NCBI RefSeq assembly: GCF_018919165.1
Contig: NZ_JAHLQM010000008.1
Coordinates: forward strand, 16,671-80,670
Direction: 5' to 3'
Length of the DNA stretch: 64,000 bases
DNA from: Amphibacillus sp. MSJ-3
GTDB taxonomy: Bacteria > Bacillota > Bacilli > Bacillales > Amphibacillaceae
Below the pieces are notes generated by a model. It was not told the origin of the DNA. It made no database searches and saw only the letters and a program-made list of their open reading frames with translations. The translations under genes and the position numbers were made by a program. This document shows, piece after piece, positions 10,103 through 22,225 of the stretch (within the stretch, counting starts at the first letter, position 1; the number at the start of each line of letters is the position of its first letter).

Positions 10103-10633
10103 TTAGTCCTTTTCATAGACAGGAATACTTAACTCGTATAAGCGTGAACCATCTTTTGCACTTTCTTCATAGATAATAATGGTGGCGGGTGGATTGGTCA
10201 GTTCATCAAATTGAAAGTTTATTTCAAAGTCGCCCCAGTCAGGTGCGCCTTGGCTTGCTGTAACAAATCCCTTATCTATTATCTCGTCACCATCTTTAAA
10301 TTCATATTGAATCGTTGCCTCAAAGACACGAGCTTGTCCGATTACAGTGAATTCATGATCAAGCTCACTGTTGGGAGCAGGTTGAAAAATCCGAAAGGCC
10401 TCGTTTTCAGCTACAATTTCTCCTTCATTCTGCCCTTGATCCCTTTCGTCACTATGATTTTCCTCTGTTTCAGGATTGGTTTGATCATTTCCTTCATCTT
10501 CTTGATCTTCTTCAATTCCTTCATTGCTTTCGTTATCAACTTCTGGTCTATTTTCACTGCAGGCCGTTATAAATACCAAGCTGAATATGATAAAGATGGA
10601 GGCAAAAAGGGATGTCTTTCTCATGGTGATCAT
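10103..10633 (-). CDS. Lipoprotein with Gmad2-like domain
   Basis: 176 residues. A signal peptide ending in FITAC predicts a lipoprotein. A very acidic linker rich in Glu, Asp, Asn and Gln (about residues 28-70) leads to a C-terminal domain of about 95 residues that looks like the Gmad2 immunoglobulin-like fold (FRIFQPAPNSELDHEFTV, then GAPDWGDFEI). Gmad2 domains are found in surface and spore-related proteins, but no activity is known. A GAGGAG site precedes two possible starts at 10633 and 10624; the first is only three bases from it. The gene is monocistronic. Confidence 0.7.
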   Translation of the reverse strand: MITMRKTSLFASIFIIFSLVFITACSENRPEVDNESNEGIEEDQEDEGNDQTNPETEENHSDERDQGQNEGEIVAENEAFRIFQPAPNSELDHEFTVIGQARVFEATIQYEFKDGDEIIDKGFVTASQGAPDWGDFEINFQFDELTNPPATIIIYEESAKDGSRLYELSIPVYEKD

Positions 10634-10740
10634 CTTCTCCTCTGTTTTAAGACTTTTTCTTCCTCACCTTGATTAAATGGTGAGCTGTATTATTTGTATA
10701 CCCTTTTTACCCCTATCTTTAACAAAGGGAATAACTGCTG

Positions 10741-10826
10741 TTCATCTCGTATTAACCGGCAATAAGATACCTACTTCAAGATGTGAGCAAAATAAGTGGC
10801 AATCAATTGCCTAATTGTTTAGGTCG
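10741..10826 (+). repeat. Partial copy (D) of the two-hairpin intergenic repeat
   Basis: CGTATTAACCGGCAATAAG and the following AAGTGGCAATCAATTGCC match the first half of the full copies at 12395, 55396 and 56408. The second hairpin and the conserved 3' end are missing. Confidence 0.6.
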
Positions 10827-10908
10827 TCTCTTTATTTCAGTTACAGGAAGTAGTTTGCTCCTTGATGGAAGTGTATAGGTGAAAAGTATATACTGGAGGT
10901 GAGGAGTG

Positions 10909-11616
10909 ATGCTGATGAAAATTCATCCAATCAAAGCTTTTTCGGATAATTACATTTGGGTGATTGAGAAAGATTCAATTGCAGTTGTTGTTGATCCTGG
11001 TCAAGCAAGTGCCGTTATCGCTTATCTAGAAGCGGAAGCGTTAGAATTAGGGGCGATTTTCTTAACCCATAATCATCACGACCATACGGATGGGGTTGAG
11101 CAAATTTTAGCGCTACATCCAGGTACACCAGTTTATGGTCCACAAGAAACGGTTCCCTTGAATGACCATATTTTAGATGAGGGGGATACTTTTGAACTGT
11201 TCGAAAAGCCTGTATCTGTTTTAAAAACACCAGGACATACGGATGGGCACATTAGCTATCTCGTGGGGGATGCACTTTTTTGTGGTGATGCCTTATTTTC
11301 AGCTGGAACAGGACGCGTCTTTACAGGTGATTATCAAGCCCATTATGATAGCTTGCAAAAGTTTAAACATCTTAAAGATACAGTTAAGGTATATGCAGGT
11401 CATGAATATACAGAAACGAATTTACGTTTTGCCAAGTCCATTGATCCAAAGAATAGGAAGATTACTGAAGCCTTGGCTGAGGTCACCGCCTTAAGGAAAG
11501 AAGATAAATCAACATTACCTTCTACGATTGGTCGGGAGAAGGAGATAAACCTGTTTTTACAGGCGGAGTCGCTGGAAGATTTTATTAAACGACGCCAAGC
11601 CAGGGACCATTTCTAA
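10909..11616 (+). CDS. gloB: Hydroxyacylglutathione hydrolase-like metallo-beta-lactamase fold protein (GloB)
   Basis: About 235 residues with all landmarks of glyoxalase II: THNHHDHTDG (metal site), PGHTDGHIS, the bridging Asp region GDALFSAGTGRVFTGD, and YAGHEYTETNLRF. The C-terminus (LPSTIGREK...NLFL) matches the HAGH helical domain that binds the thiol cofactor. It should hydrolyse thioesters such as S-lactoyl adducts formed during methylglyoxal detoxification; in Bacillaceae the thiol may be bacillithiol rather than glutathione. Starts at 10906 (GTG), 10909 and 10915 are all possible; GGAGGTGA fits 10909 best, while MKIHPIKAF at 10915 fits the family alignment. Confidence 0.85.
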   Translation: MLMKIHPIKAFSDNYIWVIEKDSIAVVVDPGQASAVIAYLEAEALELGAIFLTHNHHDHTDGVEQILALHPGTPVYGPQETVPLNDHILDEGDTFELFEKPVSVLKTPGHTDGHISYLVGDALFCGDALFSAGTGRVFTGDYQAHYDSLQKFKHLKDTVKVYAGHEYTETNLRFAKSIDPKNRKITEALAEVTALRKEDKSTLPSTIGREKEINLFLQAESLEDFIKRRQARDHF

Positions 11617-11706
11617 CCTATCGATTCTTGTTCACTTGACCCTCTACTAGGTAGACACACAATTTTCAACTGTGAATACACTGTTTACATAGGAGGGGAT
11701 GGTAAG

Positions 11707-12327
11707 ATGCGCGCTGGATTTCCGATCAATATTCAAACGCTGAAGATTAGTGATGGACCAAGAAAAACCGTTTATTATCCGCAGGTTATCGGGGTGGAGA
11801 AGCAAAGTTTGGCAAGATTGATTAATCAGGCGATTGTTGATCAAACGCAGCAACTGATCGATACACAAGTTGCTAACATGCCGGCAATTGTAGAGGAAAT
11901 GATCGGGTTATATGAGTTGAAAAACAATCAACGTCAGGTCCTGAGTTTATCACTGTCTAATTATACCTATCACCACCAGGCGGCACATGGCTTGACGATA
12001 ATCAAGGCTTTAACTTTTGATCTGAAAAAAGAAAGGCTCTGTCAGCTCAAAGATTTATTTAAGCCAGGCAGTGCTTATATCGAAAAACTGTCACACTTGA
12101 TCAATGATCAAATCAAACAAAGGGAGATCCCGCTATTAGGTGAATTTGAAGGTGTTCGACCTGATCAAGACTTTTATATTGCTGATAAAACCCTTGTCAT
12201 CTATTTTCAACTCTATGATCTGGCGCCTTATGTTTTTGGATTTCCTATGTTTCCGATTTCCGTTTATGACCTTCAGGATATGATAAAGGAAGATAGTCCA
12301 CTCGGGAGAATGGCAGCTAGTCAGTAG
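11707..12327 (+). CDS. DUF3298/DUF4163-like protein
   Basis: 206 residues with no obvious signal peptide or membrane helix at this start. The sequence pattern (YYPQVIGVEKQSLARLINQ, then LSLSLSNYTYHHQAAHGL and LKDLFKPGSAYIEKL) resembles the DUF4163/DUF3298 module found in RsiV-type anti-sigma factors and lysozyme-binding proteins. Here it lacks a transmembrane anchor, so a direct role in sensing is uncertain. AGGAGGGGATGGTAAG precedes the ATG. It is monocistronic, with a hairpin terminator at 12342. Confidence 0.7.
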   Translation: MRAGFPINIQTLKISDGPRKTVYYPQVIGVEKQSLARLINQAIVDQTQQLIDTQVANMPAIVEEMIGLYELKNNQRQVLSLSLSNYTYHHQAAHGLTIIKALTFDLKKERLCQLKDLFKPGSAYIEKLSHLINDQIKQREIPLLGEFEGVRPDQDFYIADKTLVIYFQLYDLAPYVFGFPMFPISVYDLQDMIKEDSPLGRMAASQ

Positions 12328-12341
12328 TTAGTTATTTTTAC

Positions 12342-12374
12342 AAACACACATCAAAACGAGCTGAGGTGTGTTTT
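12342..12374 (+). terminator. Terminator after the DUF3298-like gene
   Basis: AAACACACATC (12342-12352) pairs with GAGGTGTGTTT (12363-12373), with one mismatch and a T-rich tail. Confidence 0.65.
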
Positions 12375-12394
12375 CCTTTTTACTTAATTACCTG

Positions 12395-12606
12395 TTTATC
12401 CCGCATTAACAGGCAATAAGTCTCCCACTATCAGAATTGAGCAAGATAAGTGGGGGATCAACTGCCTGTAAAAGCCCGATTGGTTCAATTGCCCTTAGGT
12501 CACATCCTTGTGGCAATAACAATCAATGAGGGATAGGGGGAAGGCAGACTAAATCTACCATCTCATGTAGTCCAAAAACCTCCACTGATTGAAGTTCCAC
12601 TTTATC
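12395..12606 (+). repeat. Copy A of the two-hairpin intergenic repeat (212 bp)
   Basis: Starts TTTATCCCGCATTAACAGGC and ends CACTGATTGAAG...TTTATC. Hairpin 1 joins ACAGGCA/TGCCTGT and CCCAC/GTGGG; hairpin 2 joins the ATCAATGAGGG region with CCTCCACTGATTG. It contains no ORF. Same family as 10741, 17448, 55396 and 56408, all in the same orientation. Confidence 0.8.
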
Positions 12607-12845
12607 TAGCTCTAAATGCTTTCTTGTCCCTTTAGAATTGCTTGCTCTTCTTCATATTTGCCTAGTTCAAATCCTTTTTATGAATATATTTTTTTAGCTT
12701 AGTTAGGATTTTCGCTTGTATTTACAAGCTATTCAAATCAACCCCCATGGCAGATATTATACTAGGGATTGGATTGCTCTTGTGGCTACCTAGCCCTCTC
12801 TGATAGGCTATATCGGCCGAATTTAAATAAATAACTTTTCAGGGC

Positions 12846-12874
12846 TTGACTAGTGAAATGAAAGCGGTTATAAT
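12846..12874 (+). promoter_or_regulatory. Sigma-A promoter of the licT-bglPH operon
   Basis: TTGACT (12846-12851), a 17-base spacer and a perfect TATAAT (12869-12874). The first RAT begins about 12 bases downstream. Confidence 0.85.
12859..12872. promoter_or_regulatory. cre site overlapping the bgl promoter
   Basis: TGAAAGCGGTTATA matches TGWAANCGNTNWCA at 13 of 14 positions and overlaps the spacer and -10 box, so CcpA binding would compete with RNA polymerase. Confidence 0.8.
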
Positions 12875-12885
12875 AAAAACATATT

Positions 12886-12971
12886 TAGGCTTGTTACTTC
12901 ATTATCAGAAGGCAAAACCTAGACTTTTGTGATATATTCAATGAATATGTCCATAAGTCTAGGTTTTTTTT
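12886..12971 (+). promoter_or_regulatory. RAT antiterminator and terminator upstream of licT
   Basis: The ribonucleic antiterminator (12886-12921; AGGCTTGTTAC...GGCAAAACCT) matches targets of BglG/LicT proteins. Its 3' part overlaps a terminator: ACCTAGACTT (12917-12926) pairs with AAGTCTAGGT (12955-12964), followed by eight T. LicT binding to the RAT would stop the terminator forming, so licT controls its own expression. Confidence 0.9.
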
Positions 12972-12982
12972 GGGAGGTGAGT

Positions 12983-13840
12983 ATGGGTATGAGGATTATT
13001 CGCATTTTTAATAATAGTGTGGTTCTTGTCGAGGATCAGAATAAGGACAAGAAAATTGTGCTAGGTAAAGGTGTCGGCTTCCATGCTAAAGTTAATGATA
13101 AGTTGGATGAAGCAAAGGTTGAACAGGTTTTTGTATTAGAAGATGCCAGCCAAGAAAAGAAACTCAAGCACATGACGAAATTTGCTTCCATAGAATATGT
13201 TGATCTTACAAGGAAAATTATTGATCAGGCAGAGCAAGATCTCGGGGTGACTTTTAATGACTCCGTATTTATAGGTTTATTAGATCATATATCTTATGCT
13301 TTGCAACGCACCTCACAAAGTGGCCATCTGAAAAATGCACTTATTTGGGAAATCAAGAAATTTTACAAGGCGGAATTTCAAGCTGCTTTAACCGCACTTA
13401 AGCTTATTGAAGCGGAGGAAAAGGTTCAGTTAAGCGAAGATGAAGCAGGTTTTATCGCTATGCATTTTGTTAACGGCCAGCAAAGCAATGTAGCCAAAAA
13501 AACACCCATGCATGATGCGGAAGTTATTCAAGACATTCTAAATATTATTAAGTTCCATTTTAAGATGGAAGTAGATGAGACAACCGTTAACTTTAGCCGT
13601 TTTATCATCCACATGCGTTACTTTTTACAGCGTATCCATGATCCTAGTGAAAGGAGAAATACGATAGAACCTGAATTATTTATACAAGTATATGAAAAAT
13701 ATCCGGATACCTATAAATGTGTGGAGAAAATTGCAGTATATTTAAAGAAGAAACTTAATGTGACTATAACTAAGGAAGAGATGTTCTACCTGATGTTACA
13801 CATTAATCGTTTAACCTTGAGAGAAAAAACATATTTCGAT

Positions 13841-13843
<3 letters not shown>
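12983..13843 (+). CDS. licT: LicT/BglG-family transcriptional antiterminator
   Basis: 286 residues from the ATG at 12983, five bases after GGAGG; the ATG at 12989 is an alternative. Longer starts fall inside the leader terminator and are unlikely. Residues 1-60 form the RNA-binding CAT domain (MRIIRIFNNSVVLVEDQN). Two PTS regulation domains follow, with histidines in GLLDHISYAL, FIAMHFVNGQ, FIIHMRYFLQRIHD and YLMLHINRL. It should bind the two RATs of this operon when beta-glucoside is being transported and be phosphorylated by BglP when it is not. Confidence 0.93.
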
Positions 13844-17218
<3,375 letters not shown>

Positions 17219-17266
17219 AAAGTAAAAGACAGTAGTCATCCAATTGTTAGTGATAATAATTGGATG

Positions 17267-17326
17267 AAGCTCTTCAAACTAGATGGGAGACAATCTTCCA
17301 TTGTCTAGTCTGAGGAGCTTTTTTTT
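17267..17326 (+). terminator. Terminator of the bgl operon
   Basis: AAGCTCTTCA (17267 onward) pairs with GAGGAGCTT (17312-17320) with inner pairing ACTAGA/TCTAGT, followed by eight T. A smaller perfect 9-bp hairpin, CATCCAATT/AATTGGATG, lies just before it (17237-17266). Confidence 0.8.
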
Positions 17327-17447
17327 GCTTTCTTTGTTAGTTACTTAAAAATGAAAAGGATAGTCACATCACCAAAAATTAAATTTTATAAAGCAAGGGA
17401 TGAGAAAGTTTTAAATTGTAAGAGGTTTTGCAATAGAGAAGGGGATT

Positions 17448-17499
17448 TTTATCCCGCATTAACAGGCCCAAGCCCCCACTGGTTGAAGTTTCAATTTAT
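17448..17499 (+). repeat. Minimal derivative (E) of the two-hairpin repeat, 52 bp
   Basis: The conserved 5' end (TTTATCCCGCATTAACAGGC) is joined almost directly to the conserved 3' end (CCCCCACTGGTTGAAGTTTC...TTTAT). The 160-190 internal bases present in the full copies are missing. This defines the outer ends of the family. Confidence 0.7.
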
Positions 17500-17676
17500 A
17501 GCTGGTAATAGAAAGATCAGTAATGGTAATTTCTTTTTTCTCGATGAGCGTAGATAAAGAGTAGCTATGGGTGACTTATTGCTTATTTGGTTAGATTTTT
17601 ATAAGCTATAAAAGGAAATTTGGGCTTGACTTTGGCAAGATTTTGAGAAAAGGCGAAATTGTGAACAAAAAGAAAA

Positions 17677-17732
17677 ATACTAAATATAGTCCCGAGCATC
17701 TTATTGATCCACAATATGTTGTGTGATATAGT
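17677..17732 (+). promoter_or_regulatory. Tandem NrdR boxes and promoter of nrdDG
   Basis: Two 16-bp sites start 32 bp apart: ATACTAAATATAGTCC (17677-17692) and CCACAATATGTTGTGT (17709-17724). Both fit the NrdR box consensus ACACWATATWTWGTGT with a few mismatches, and the spacing of about three helical turns is the usual one. A promoter, TTGATC (17704-17709), 17 bases and TATAGT (17727-17732), encloses the second box. NrdR would repress this unit according to nucleotide levels. Confidence 0.8.
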
Positions 17733-17754
17733 GAAACTATTAAAACTTCATCGC

Positions 17755-17900
17755 CTTTTGAAATGGATTTAAGGTAGCTCTGCCACGATAAGGGCAGCTA
17801 CTTAAGTCAAGTTATTTCAAAAGTGGCATAGAGAAATATTCCTACTTCAAGGCAAAGAATCAGACAAGGTTCTGAGGGGGGATTTGCCTTTTTAGAGGTC
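17755..17900 (+). other. Structured leader between the NrdR promoter and nrdD
   Basis: CTTTTGAAAT (17755-17764) pairs perfectly with ATTTCAAAAG (17814-17823) and encloses an inner GTAGCT/AGCTAC hairpin. A second hairpin (AAGGCAAA near 17850 with TTTGCCTT near 17890) is followed by T-rich sequence before the ribosome site. The arrangement looks like an attenuator or mRNA-stability element. It does not match a riboswitch class I know. Confidence 0.5.
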
Positions 17901-17975
17901 TTTTTTTTTCTTATATCATAGCAGCGGTAAGTATCACTGCTTATCAACAATAGGATGGGAAGGGGATTTAAAGAA

Positions 17976-20153
17976 ATGATCGATACAAGTAGTATTCAAT
18001 TAACATTGATCAATCAAGCAATTGAGAAGAGGGATGGTCGGAAGCAGAAGTATGACCCTGCTAAAATAAAAAATGCCCTCATTCAAGCTGTACAAAAATC
18101 AAATTTACCTTATGCAAAAGTAACGATTGAAGAGATTACGAATGAAGTAGATCGCATTATTCAACAAAGTGAACCCACTTCAATTCATACCTCTTTAATC
18201 GATGAATATGTTTTAGAACGCTTACATCACCATGGGATGAAGGATTTAGCTGATAGCTATATCCAAAGGCGGAAGGAAAAAGCGGAGAGACGGAAAAATA
18301 GCCGTGATATTAACCAAAAAATTGATCAATTATTAGATAAAGATCCGACGGTTGTAAATGAAAATGCCAACAAGGATAGTAAGGTCTTTAATACGCAACG
18401 TGATTTAACGGCAGGAAGCGTCGGGAAAACCATTGGACTAAGAATGCTTCCCCCTCATGTAGCAAATGCCCATGAAAAAGGTGAAATTCATTATCATGAC
18501 CTAGATTACACACCTTATGCACCGATGACAAACTGCTGTCTAATTGACTTCAAAACGATGTTTGAAGAGGGATTTGAAATCGGCAATGCTGAGGTAGAAT
18601 CGCCACGATCCATCCAGACTGCTGCAGCTCAGACGGCACAGATTATTGCGAATGTTGCTTCAAGTCAGTATGGTGGGTGTAGTTTTGACCGTGTCGATGA
18701 AGTCTTAGCTCCCTACGCAGAAATCAACTATCAAAAGAACCTGACAACGGCCAAAGAGTGGATCGAAGGTGTGGAACGGCAAGAAAAATTTGCTTTAGAA
18801 AAAACTAAAAAAGATATCTATGATGCCATGCAAAGTTTGGAATATGAGATTAATACACTTTATACCTCTCAGGGGCAAACCCCATTTACAACATTAGGGT
18901 TTGGTTTGGGGACAAGCTGGATTGAAAGAGAAATTCAAGCGTCTATTCTCAAAATTCGGATTAATGGCTTAGGTAAGGAAAAACGGACGGCTATTTTTCC
19001 AAAACTCGTCTTTACCTTGAAGCGGGGTGTAAACCTTGAGCCACAAGATCCAAATTACGATATTAAACAATTGGCCTTAGAATGCTCGACTAAGCGCATG
19101 TATCCAGATGTCTTAAGCTATGACAAAATTGTTGAATTGACAGGTAGCTTTAAAGTCCCAATGGGCTGTCGCTCCTTCTTACAGTCTTGGCAGGACCAAG
19201 AAGGAAATGAAGTGACATCAGGTCGGATGAACCTTGGAGTTGTCACTCTAAATTTACCGCGAATTGCGATTGAAGCAGATAAAAGCTTTGATAAATTTTA
19301 TGAATTATTGGAAGAACGTTTAAATGTAATCAAAGATGCTTTAATGTTTAAAGCAAGTCGAACAATGGAAGCAAAACCAGAGAATGCTCCGATCTTATAT
19401 TTACACGGTGCTTTTGGTGAAAAACTGAAAACGTCAGATAAAGTAGAGGAACTTTTCTTGAATAAACGCGCAACAGTTTCTTTAGGTTACATCGGATTGT
19501 ATGAGGTTGCTGCTGCATTTTACGGAAAGGCATGGGAGGACAACCCTGAGGCGAAAAACTTCACCTTAAATGTCATTAAAATTCTTAAGGCAAAAGCAGA
19601 TGAATGGGGCGATGAAGCAAATCTACATTTTAGTGTTTATTCAACGCCAAGCGAGAGTTTAACCGACCGATTTTGTAGACTGGATCGTGAGAAGTTTGGT
19701 GCAATTGAAGACATTACGGAGAAGGGCTATTATACGAATAGTTTTCACTATGATGTCAGAAAGGCGCCGACACCGTTTGAAAAAATTGATTTTGAAAAGG
19801 AATATGCACCATATACAAGTGGTGGTTTTATCCACTATTGTGAATATCCGAAATTACAAACCAATCCAAAGGCTTTGGAAGCTGTTTGGGACTATGCCTA
19901 TGATCGGGTCGGTTATTTAGGGACGAATACGCCAATTGACCATTGCTATGAATGTAACTTTGATGGGGATTTCAACCCAACTGAGAAGGGTTTTGAATGT
20001 CCAAACTGTGGCAATACAAATCCAGAGACCTGTGACGTGGTTAAGAGAACCTGTGGCTATTTAGGTAATCCACAGAAACGCCCAATGGTAGAAGGACGAC
20101 ATGAGGAAATCTCCTCACGTAAGAAGCACATGAAGGGATCTGATTCTTATTAA
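17976..20153 (+). CDS. nrdD: Anaerobic ribonucleoside-triphosphate reductase
   Basis: 725 residues from the ATG at 17976, preceded by AAGGGG; an earlier ATG at 17955 has no ribosome site. An N-terminal ATP cone (about residues 10-100, EKRDGRKQKYDPAKI) gives allosteric control. The catalytic barrel follows. The C-terminus has the zinc site CYEC...CPNC and the glycyl radical loop RTCGYLG, with the radical on Gly694. The enzyme makes deoxynucleotides from NTPs without oxygen and needs NrdG, encoded next, for activation. The transcript is under paired NrdR boxes. Confidence 0.95.
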   Translation: MIDTSSIQLTLINQAIEKRDGRKQKYDPAKIKNALIQAVQKSNLPYAKVTIEEITNEVDRIIQQSEPTSIHTSLIDEYVLERLHHHGMKDLADSYIQRRKEKAERRKNSRDINQKIDQLLDKDPTVVNENANKDSKVFNTQRDLTAGSVGKTIGLRMLPPHVANAHEKGEIHYHDLDYTPYAPMTNCCLIDFKTMFEEGFEIGNAEVESPRSIQTAAAQTAQIIANVASSQYGGCSFDRVDEVLAPYAEINYQKNLTTAKEWIEGVERQEKFALEKTKKDIYDAMQSLEYEINTLYTSQGQTPFTTLGFGLGTSWIEREIQASILKIRINGLGKEKRTAIFPKLVFTLKRGVNLEPQDPNYDIKQLALECSTKRMYPDVLSYDKIVELTGSFKVPMGCRSFLQSWQDQEGNEVTSGRMNLGVVTLNLPRIAIEADKSFDKFYELLEERLNVIKDALMFKASRTMEAKPENAPILYLHGAFGEKLKTSDKVEELFLNKRATVSLGYIGLYEVAAAFYGKAWEDNPEAKNFTLNVIKILKAKADEWGDEANLHFSVYSTPSESLTDRFCRLDREKFGAIEDITEKGYYTNSFHYDVRKAPTPFEKIDFEKEYAPYTSGGFIHYCEYPKLQTNPKALEAVWDYAYDRVGYLGTNTPIDHCYECNFDGDFNPTEKGFECPNCGNTNPETCDVVKRTCGYLGNPQKRPMVEGRHEEISSRKKHMKGSDSY

Positions 20154-20709
20154 ATCCCTCCCAATAACCTGGACAGCTGAAGCCTTAAGTAAAGGCTATA
20201 TCGCGGACTATAAACCTTATAATTTTGTCGATGGAGAAGGGGTTCGCTGTAGTTTATATGTCAGTGGTTGTCCTTTTGCTTGTCGAGGTTGCTACAACAA
20301 GGCGGCACAAGACTTTTCCTATGGTCAGCCATATACAAAAGAGTTGGAAGACCAAATCATCGAAGACTTAAAAGCTGATTATTGCCAAGGACTGACCTTA
20401 TTAGGTGGGGAGCCATTTTTAAATACTCAAGTGACTCTATCTTTATGTAAGAGGGTAAGAGAGGTATTTGGCTCAAGTAAAGATATTTGGTCATGGAGTG
20501 GTTACACTTATCAGGAATTAATGAAAAGTAGTCAGGATAAGATTGACTTACTTGAACTGATTGATGTCCTTGTTGATGGACGCTTTGTCGAGGCAAAAAA
20601 AGACTTGAATTTAGCTTTCCGAGGCAGTTCAAACCAGAAGATTATTGATGTTCAAAAAACACTGGCAGCTGATGAACTGGTCCTTTGGAAGGATGGCAAT
20701 TATGATTAA
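20149..20709 (+). CDS. nrdG: Anaerobic NTP reductase activating protein (radical SAM), non-ATG start
   Basis: The frame carries the full NrdG signature: YIADYKPYNFVDGEGVR, then the [4Fe-4S] radical SAM motif CPFACRGC and LTLLGGEPF. It uses S-adenosylmethionine to create the glycyl radical of NrdD. No ATG, GTG or TTG lies upstream of the cysteine motif in this frame back to the stop at 20131; the first TTG (20344) would remove the cluster site. The start is therefore probably an ATT at 20149 or 20143 (or CTG 20140) shortly after GAAGGGA, overlapping the end of nrdD and translationally coupled. From 20149 the protein has 186 residues, a normal length. Confidence 0.85.
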   Translation: MKSLPITWTAEALSKGYIADYKPYNFVDGEGVRCSLYVSGCPFACRGCYNKAAQDFSYGQPYTKELEDQIIEDLKADYCQGLTLLGGEPFLNTQVTLSLCKRVREVFGSSKDIWSWSGYTYQELMKSSQDKIDLLELIDVLVDGRFVEAKKDLNLAFRGSSNQKIIDVQKTLAADELVLWKDGNYD

Positions 20710-20731
20710 CGGATAGAGATAACCAGTAAAA

Positions 20732-20768
20732 GATATCCCTTAGGTGATTTCCTAGGGGGTATTTTTTT
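20732..20768 (+). terminator. Terminator after nrdG
   Basis: ATATCCCTTAGG pairs with CCTAGGGGGTAT (20749-20762 region) with minor mismatches, followed by seven T. Confidence 0.75.
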
Positions 20769-20978
20769 GTTCACCAACCATGGGCGAACGTTAGCATAAT
20801 GTTTAAAATATGCTTAACGTAAATTCCATTAAGTACTTCCTCATTAATCGTTGTGAGTTTGCTAAGTAGGCTCATTTCCAAGAGAAAGTCTTAACCAAGT
20901 ATGACCTGATCTCCGACCTGTATGGATCTAATGCCGGAGTGCTTTCGTTTTTTAGGTCAGAAGATAGATCAAGTATAT

Positions 20979-21016
20979 AAAAATGCAAGCTGAAGTTAAT
21001 TCCAGCTTGCATTTTT
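20979..21016. terminator. Bidirectional terminator between nrdG and the FNR-like gene
   Basis: A perfect 14-bp stem (20979-20992 with 21003-21016) carries A-rich and T-rich ends, so it can act on both strands. It mainly serves the minus-strand gene that ends at 21118. Confidence 0.8.
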
Positions 21017-21117
21017 GACCTTTTCAGTGGTCTGGTAAATGTTTAGAAGCTTTTAATTGTTTTTGTTGCTTCATTTTAACGAAAGAAACTGAATGGATGT
21101 CATGAATCAAATGACAA

Positions 21118-21822
21118 TTAAAGAGCTAAAAGTTCAATTCGCTGTTGTTCGTGCTTATCAAGGATGATTTGCTCCGGCTTGATACCCCGTTCATAAAGCA
21201 ATTCAATATTTTCTAGGATAAATTCATCACTACCAACAAGATAGAAAAGTCCATCCTGATCGGTAGCCAGTCTTTCCACTTCATTGTAATAATCTTGGCG
21301 GTTATCGACAAACTGGGCTGTGAACTTCTTTTCAGGTGAAGACTTGAAGATATGAGTGAATAAGAACGCTTTTGAAGAGTCAATATTCAATGAATGGATG
21401 TGGTTAATCCTGTCATCGTGTTCGAAATACTCAAGTACAAGCGGTCTAAAAGTTGCTAAACCGACACCAGCGGATAATAAGTAAATATTTTTATTTTCCC
21501 TTTTTAGCTGTACGTTTGAAATTGTTTTAAATAGGGCTACTTCTTGACCGACTTCAAGGTTTCTTAGAATTGCTTTAAACTCAGAACATTGCTCCCTAAT
21601 CCGTGTTGTAATCCCAATTGAATTTTCATGTGGTAAAGTAGAAATAGACATATGGCGAACTAGACTACGATTCGGTTTATCTCCATCATTAAAACCCTTT
21701 AATGCGAAGTGGGTATGCGCACCTTCCTCCCAAGTAAAATCTTCCGGACAATCGAGCAGATAGGTTCTAATCTCGGGTGTTTCTTCAATAATCTGATTTA
21801 TTTTGGTCCAATATATTTGCAT
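21118..21822 (-). CDS. FNR-superfamily flavin oxidoreductase
   Basis: 234 residues. The first half is a ferredoxin-reductase-type FAD-binding barrel with the flavin motif RHMSIST (the RxYS motif with Met in place of Tyr). The second half is an NAD(P)-binding domain with SAGVGLATFRPLV and a C-terminal VGSDEFI region. No ferredoxin domain is attached, so the electron partner is separate and unknown. A strong promoter lies 34-62 bp upstream and the ATG follows GAGGAG. It is monocistronic. The family is clear but the substrate is not. Confidence 0.8.
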   Translation of the reverse strand: MQIYWTKINQIIEETPEIRTYLLDCPEDFTWEEGAHTHFALKGFNDGDKPNRSLVRHMSISTLPHENSIGITTRIREQCSEFKAILRNLEVGQEVALFKTISNVQLKRENKNIYLLSAGVGLATFRPLVLEYFEHDDRINHIHSLNIDSSKAFLFTHIFKSSPEKKFTAQFVDNRQDYYNEVERLATDQDGLFYLVGSDEFILENIELLYERGIKPEQIILDKHEQQRIELLAL

Positions 21823-21855
21823 GTCTCATTCTCCTCACTTAACTATATGTATTTA

Positions 21856-21884
21856 ATCATACACTAAGTGATAACAATTCTCAA
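21856..21884 (-). promoter_or_regulatory. Sigma-A promoter of the FNR-like gene
   Basis: On the minus strand TTGAGA (21879-21884) and TATGAT (21856-21861) are 17 bases apart. Confidence 0.7.
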
Positions 21885-22225
21885 TTAAATAGTTTGATTA
21901 TTTAAAAAGGTTTACTAAAGCTTATCTGACTGTAAGTTCTTCACTGTCATTTTCTTAGAAATTACCGGGTTATAAGCAAGTTGCCAAGAGTCAACAGAAG
22001 TTTGTTTCGTTGATCCCAAACTTAATTGGGGAGGCGTCCTCCACAAAGTCAAAGTTTACTTAAGCTTAGTGACCCCGCTTTTTGATCGTTCAAGCTTAAA
22101 AGATTATGTCATCTATCCTATCTCACCTGCTTTGCTCAGATTTAGACTTATGTATTAAAGCCTAATCGATTTCCCTAATCGTGGTACAATATTAAATAGA
22201 AACTAACCTAAAAAGAGGTCAAAAA
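21885..22225. other. Gap with the helicase promoter
   Basis: Before the helicase gene an extended -10, TGGTACAAT (TACAAT at 22185-22190), is the likely promoter element; no good -35 accompanies it. Nothing else is recognised in this gap. Confidence 0.4.

Noticed and set aside
12929..12982. Longer start for licT
   Set aside because: These codons lie inside the RAT/terminator leader; GGAGG fits the ATG at 12983.
17351..17557. 68-codon ORF after bglH
   Set aside because: It runs through the minimal repeat copy E and has no ribosome site or recognisable motif.
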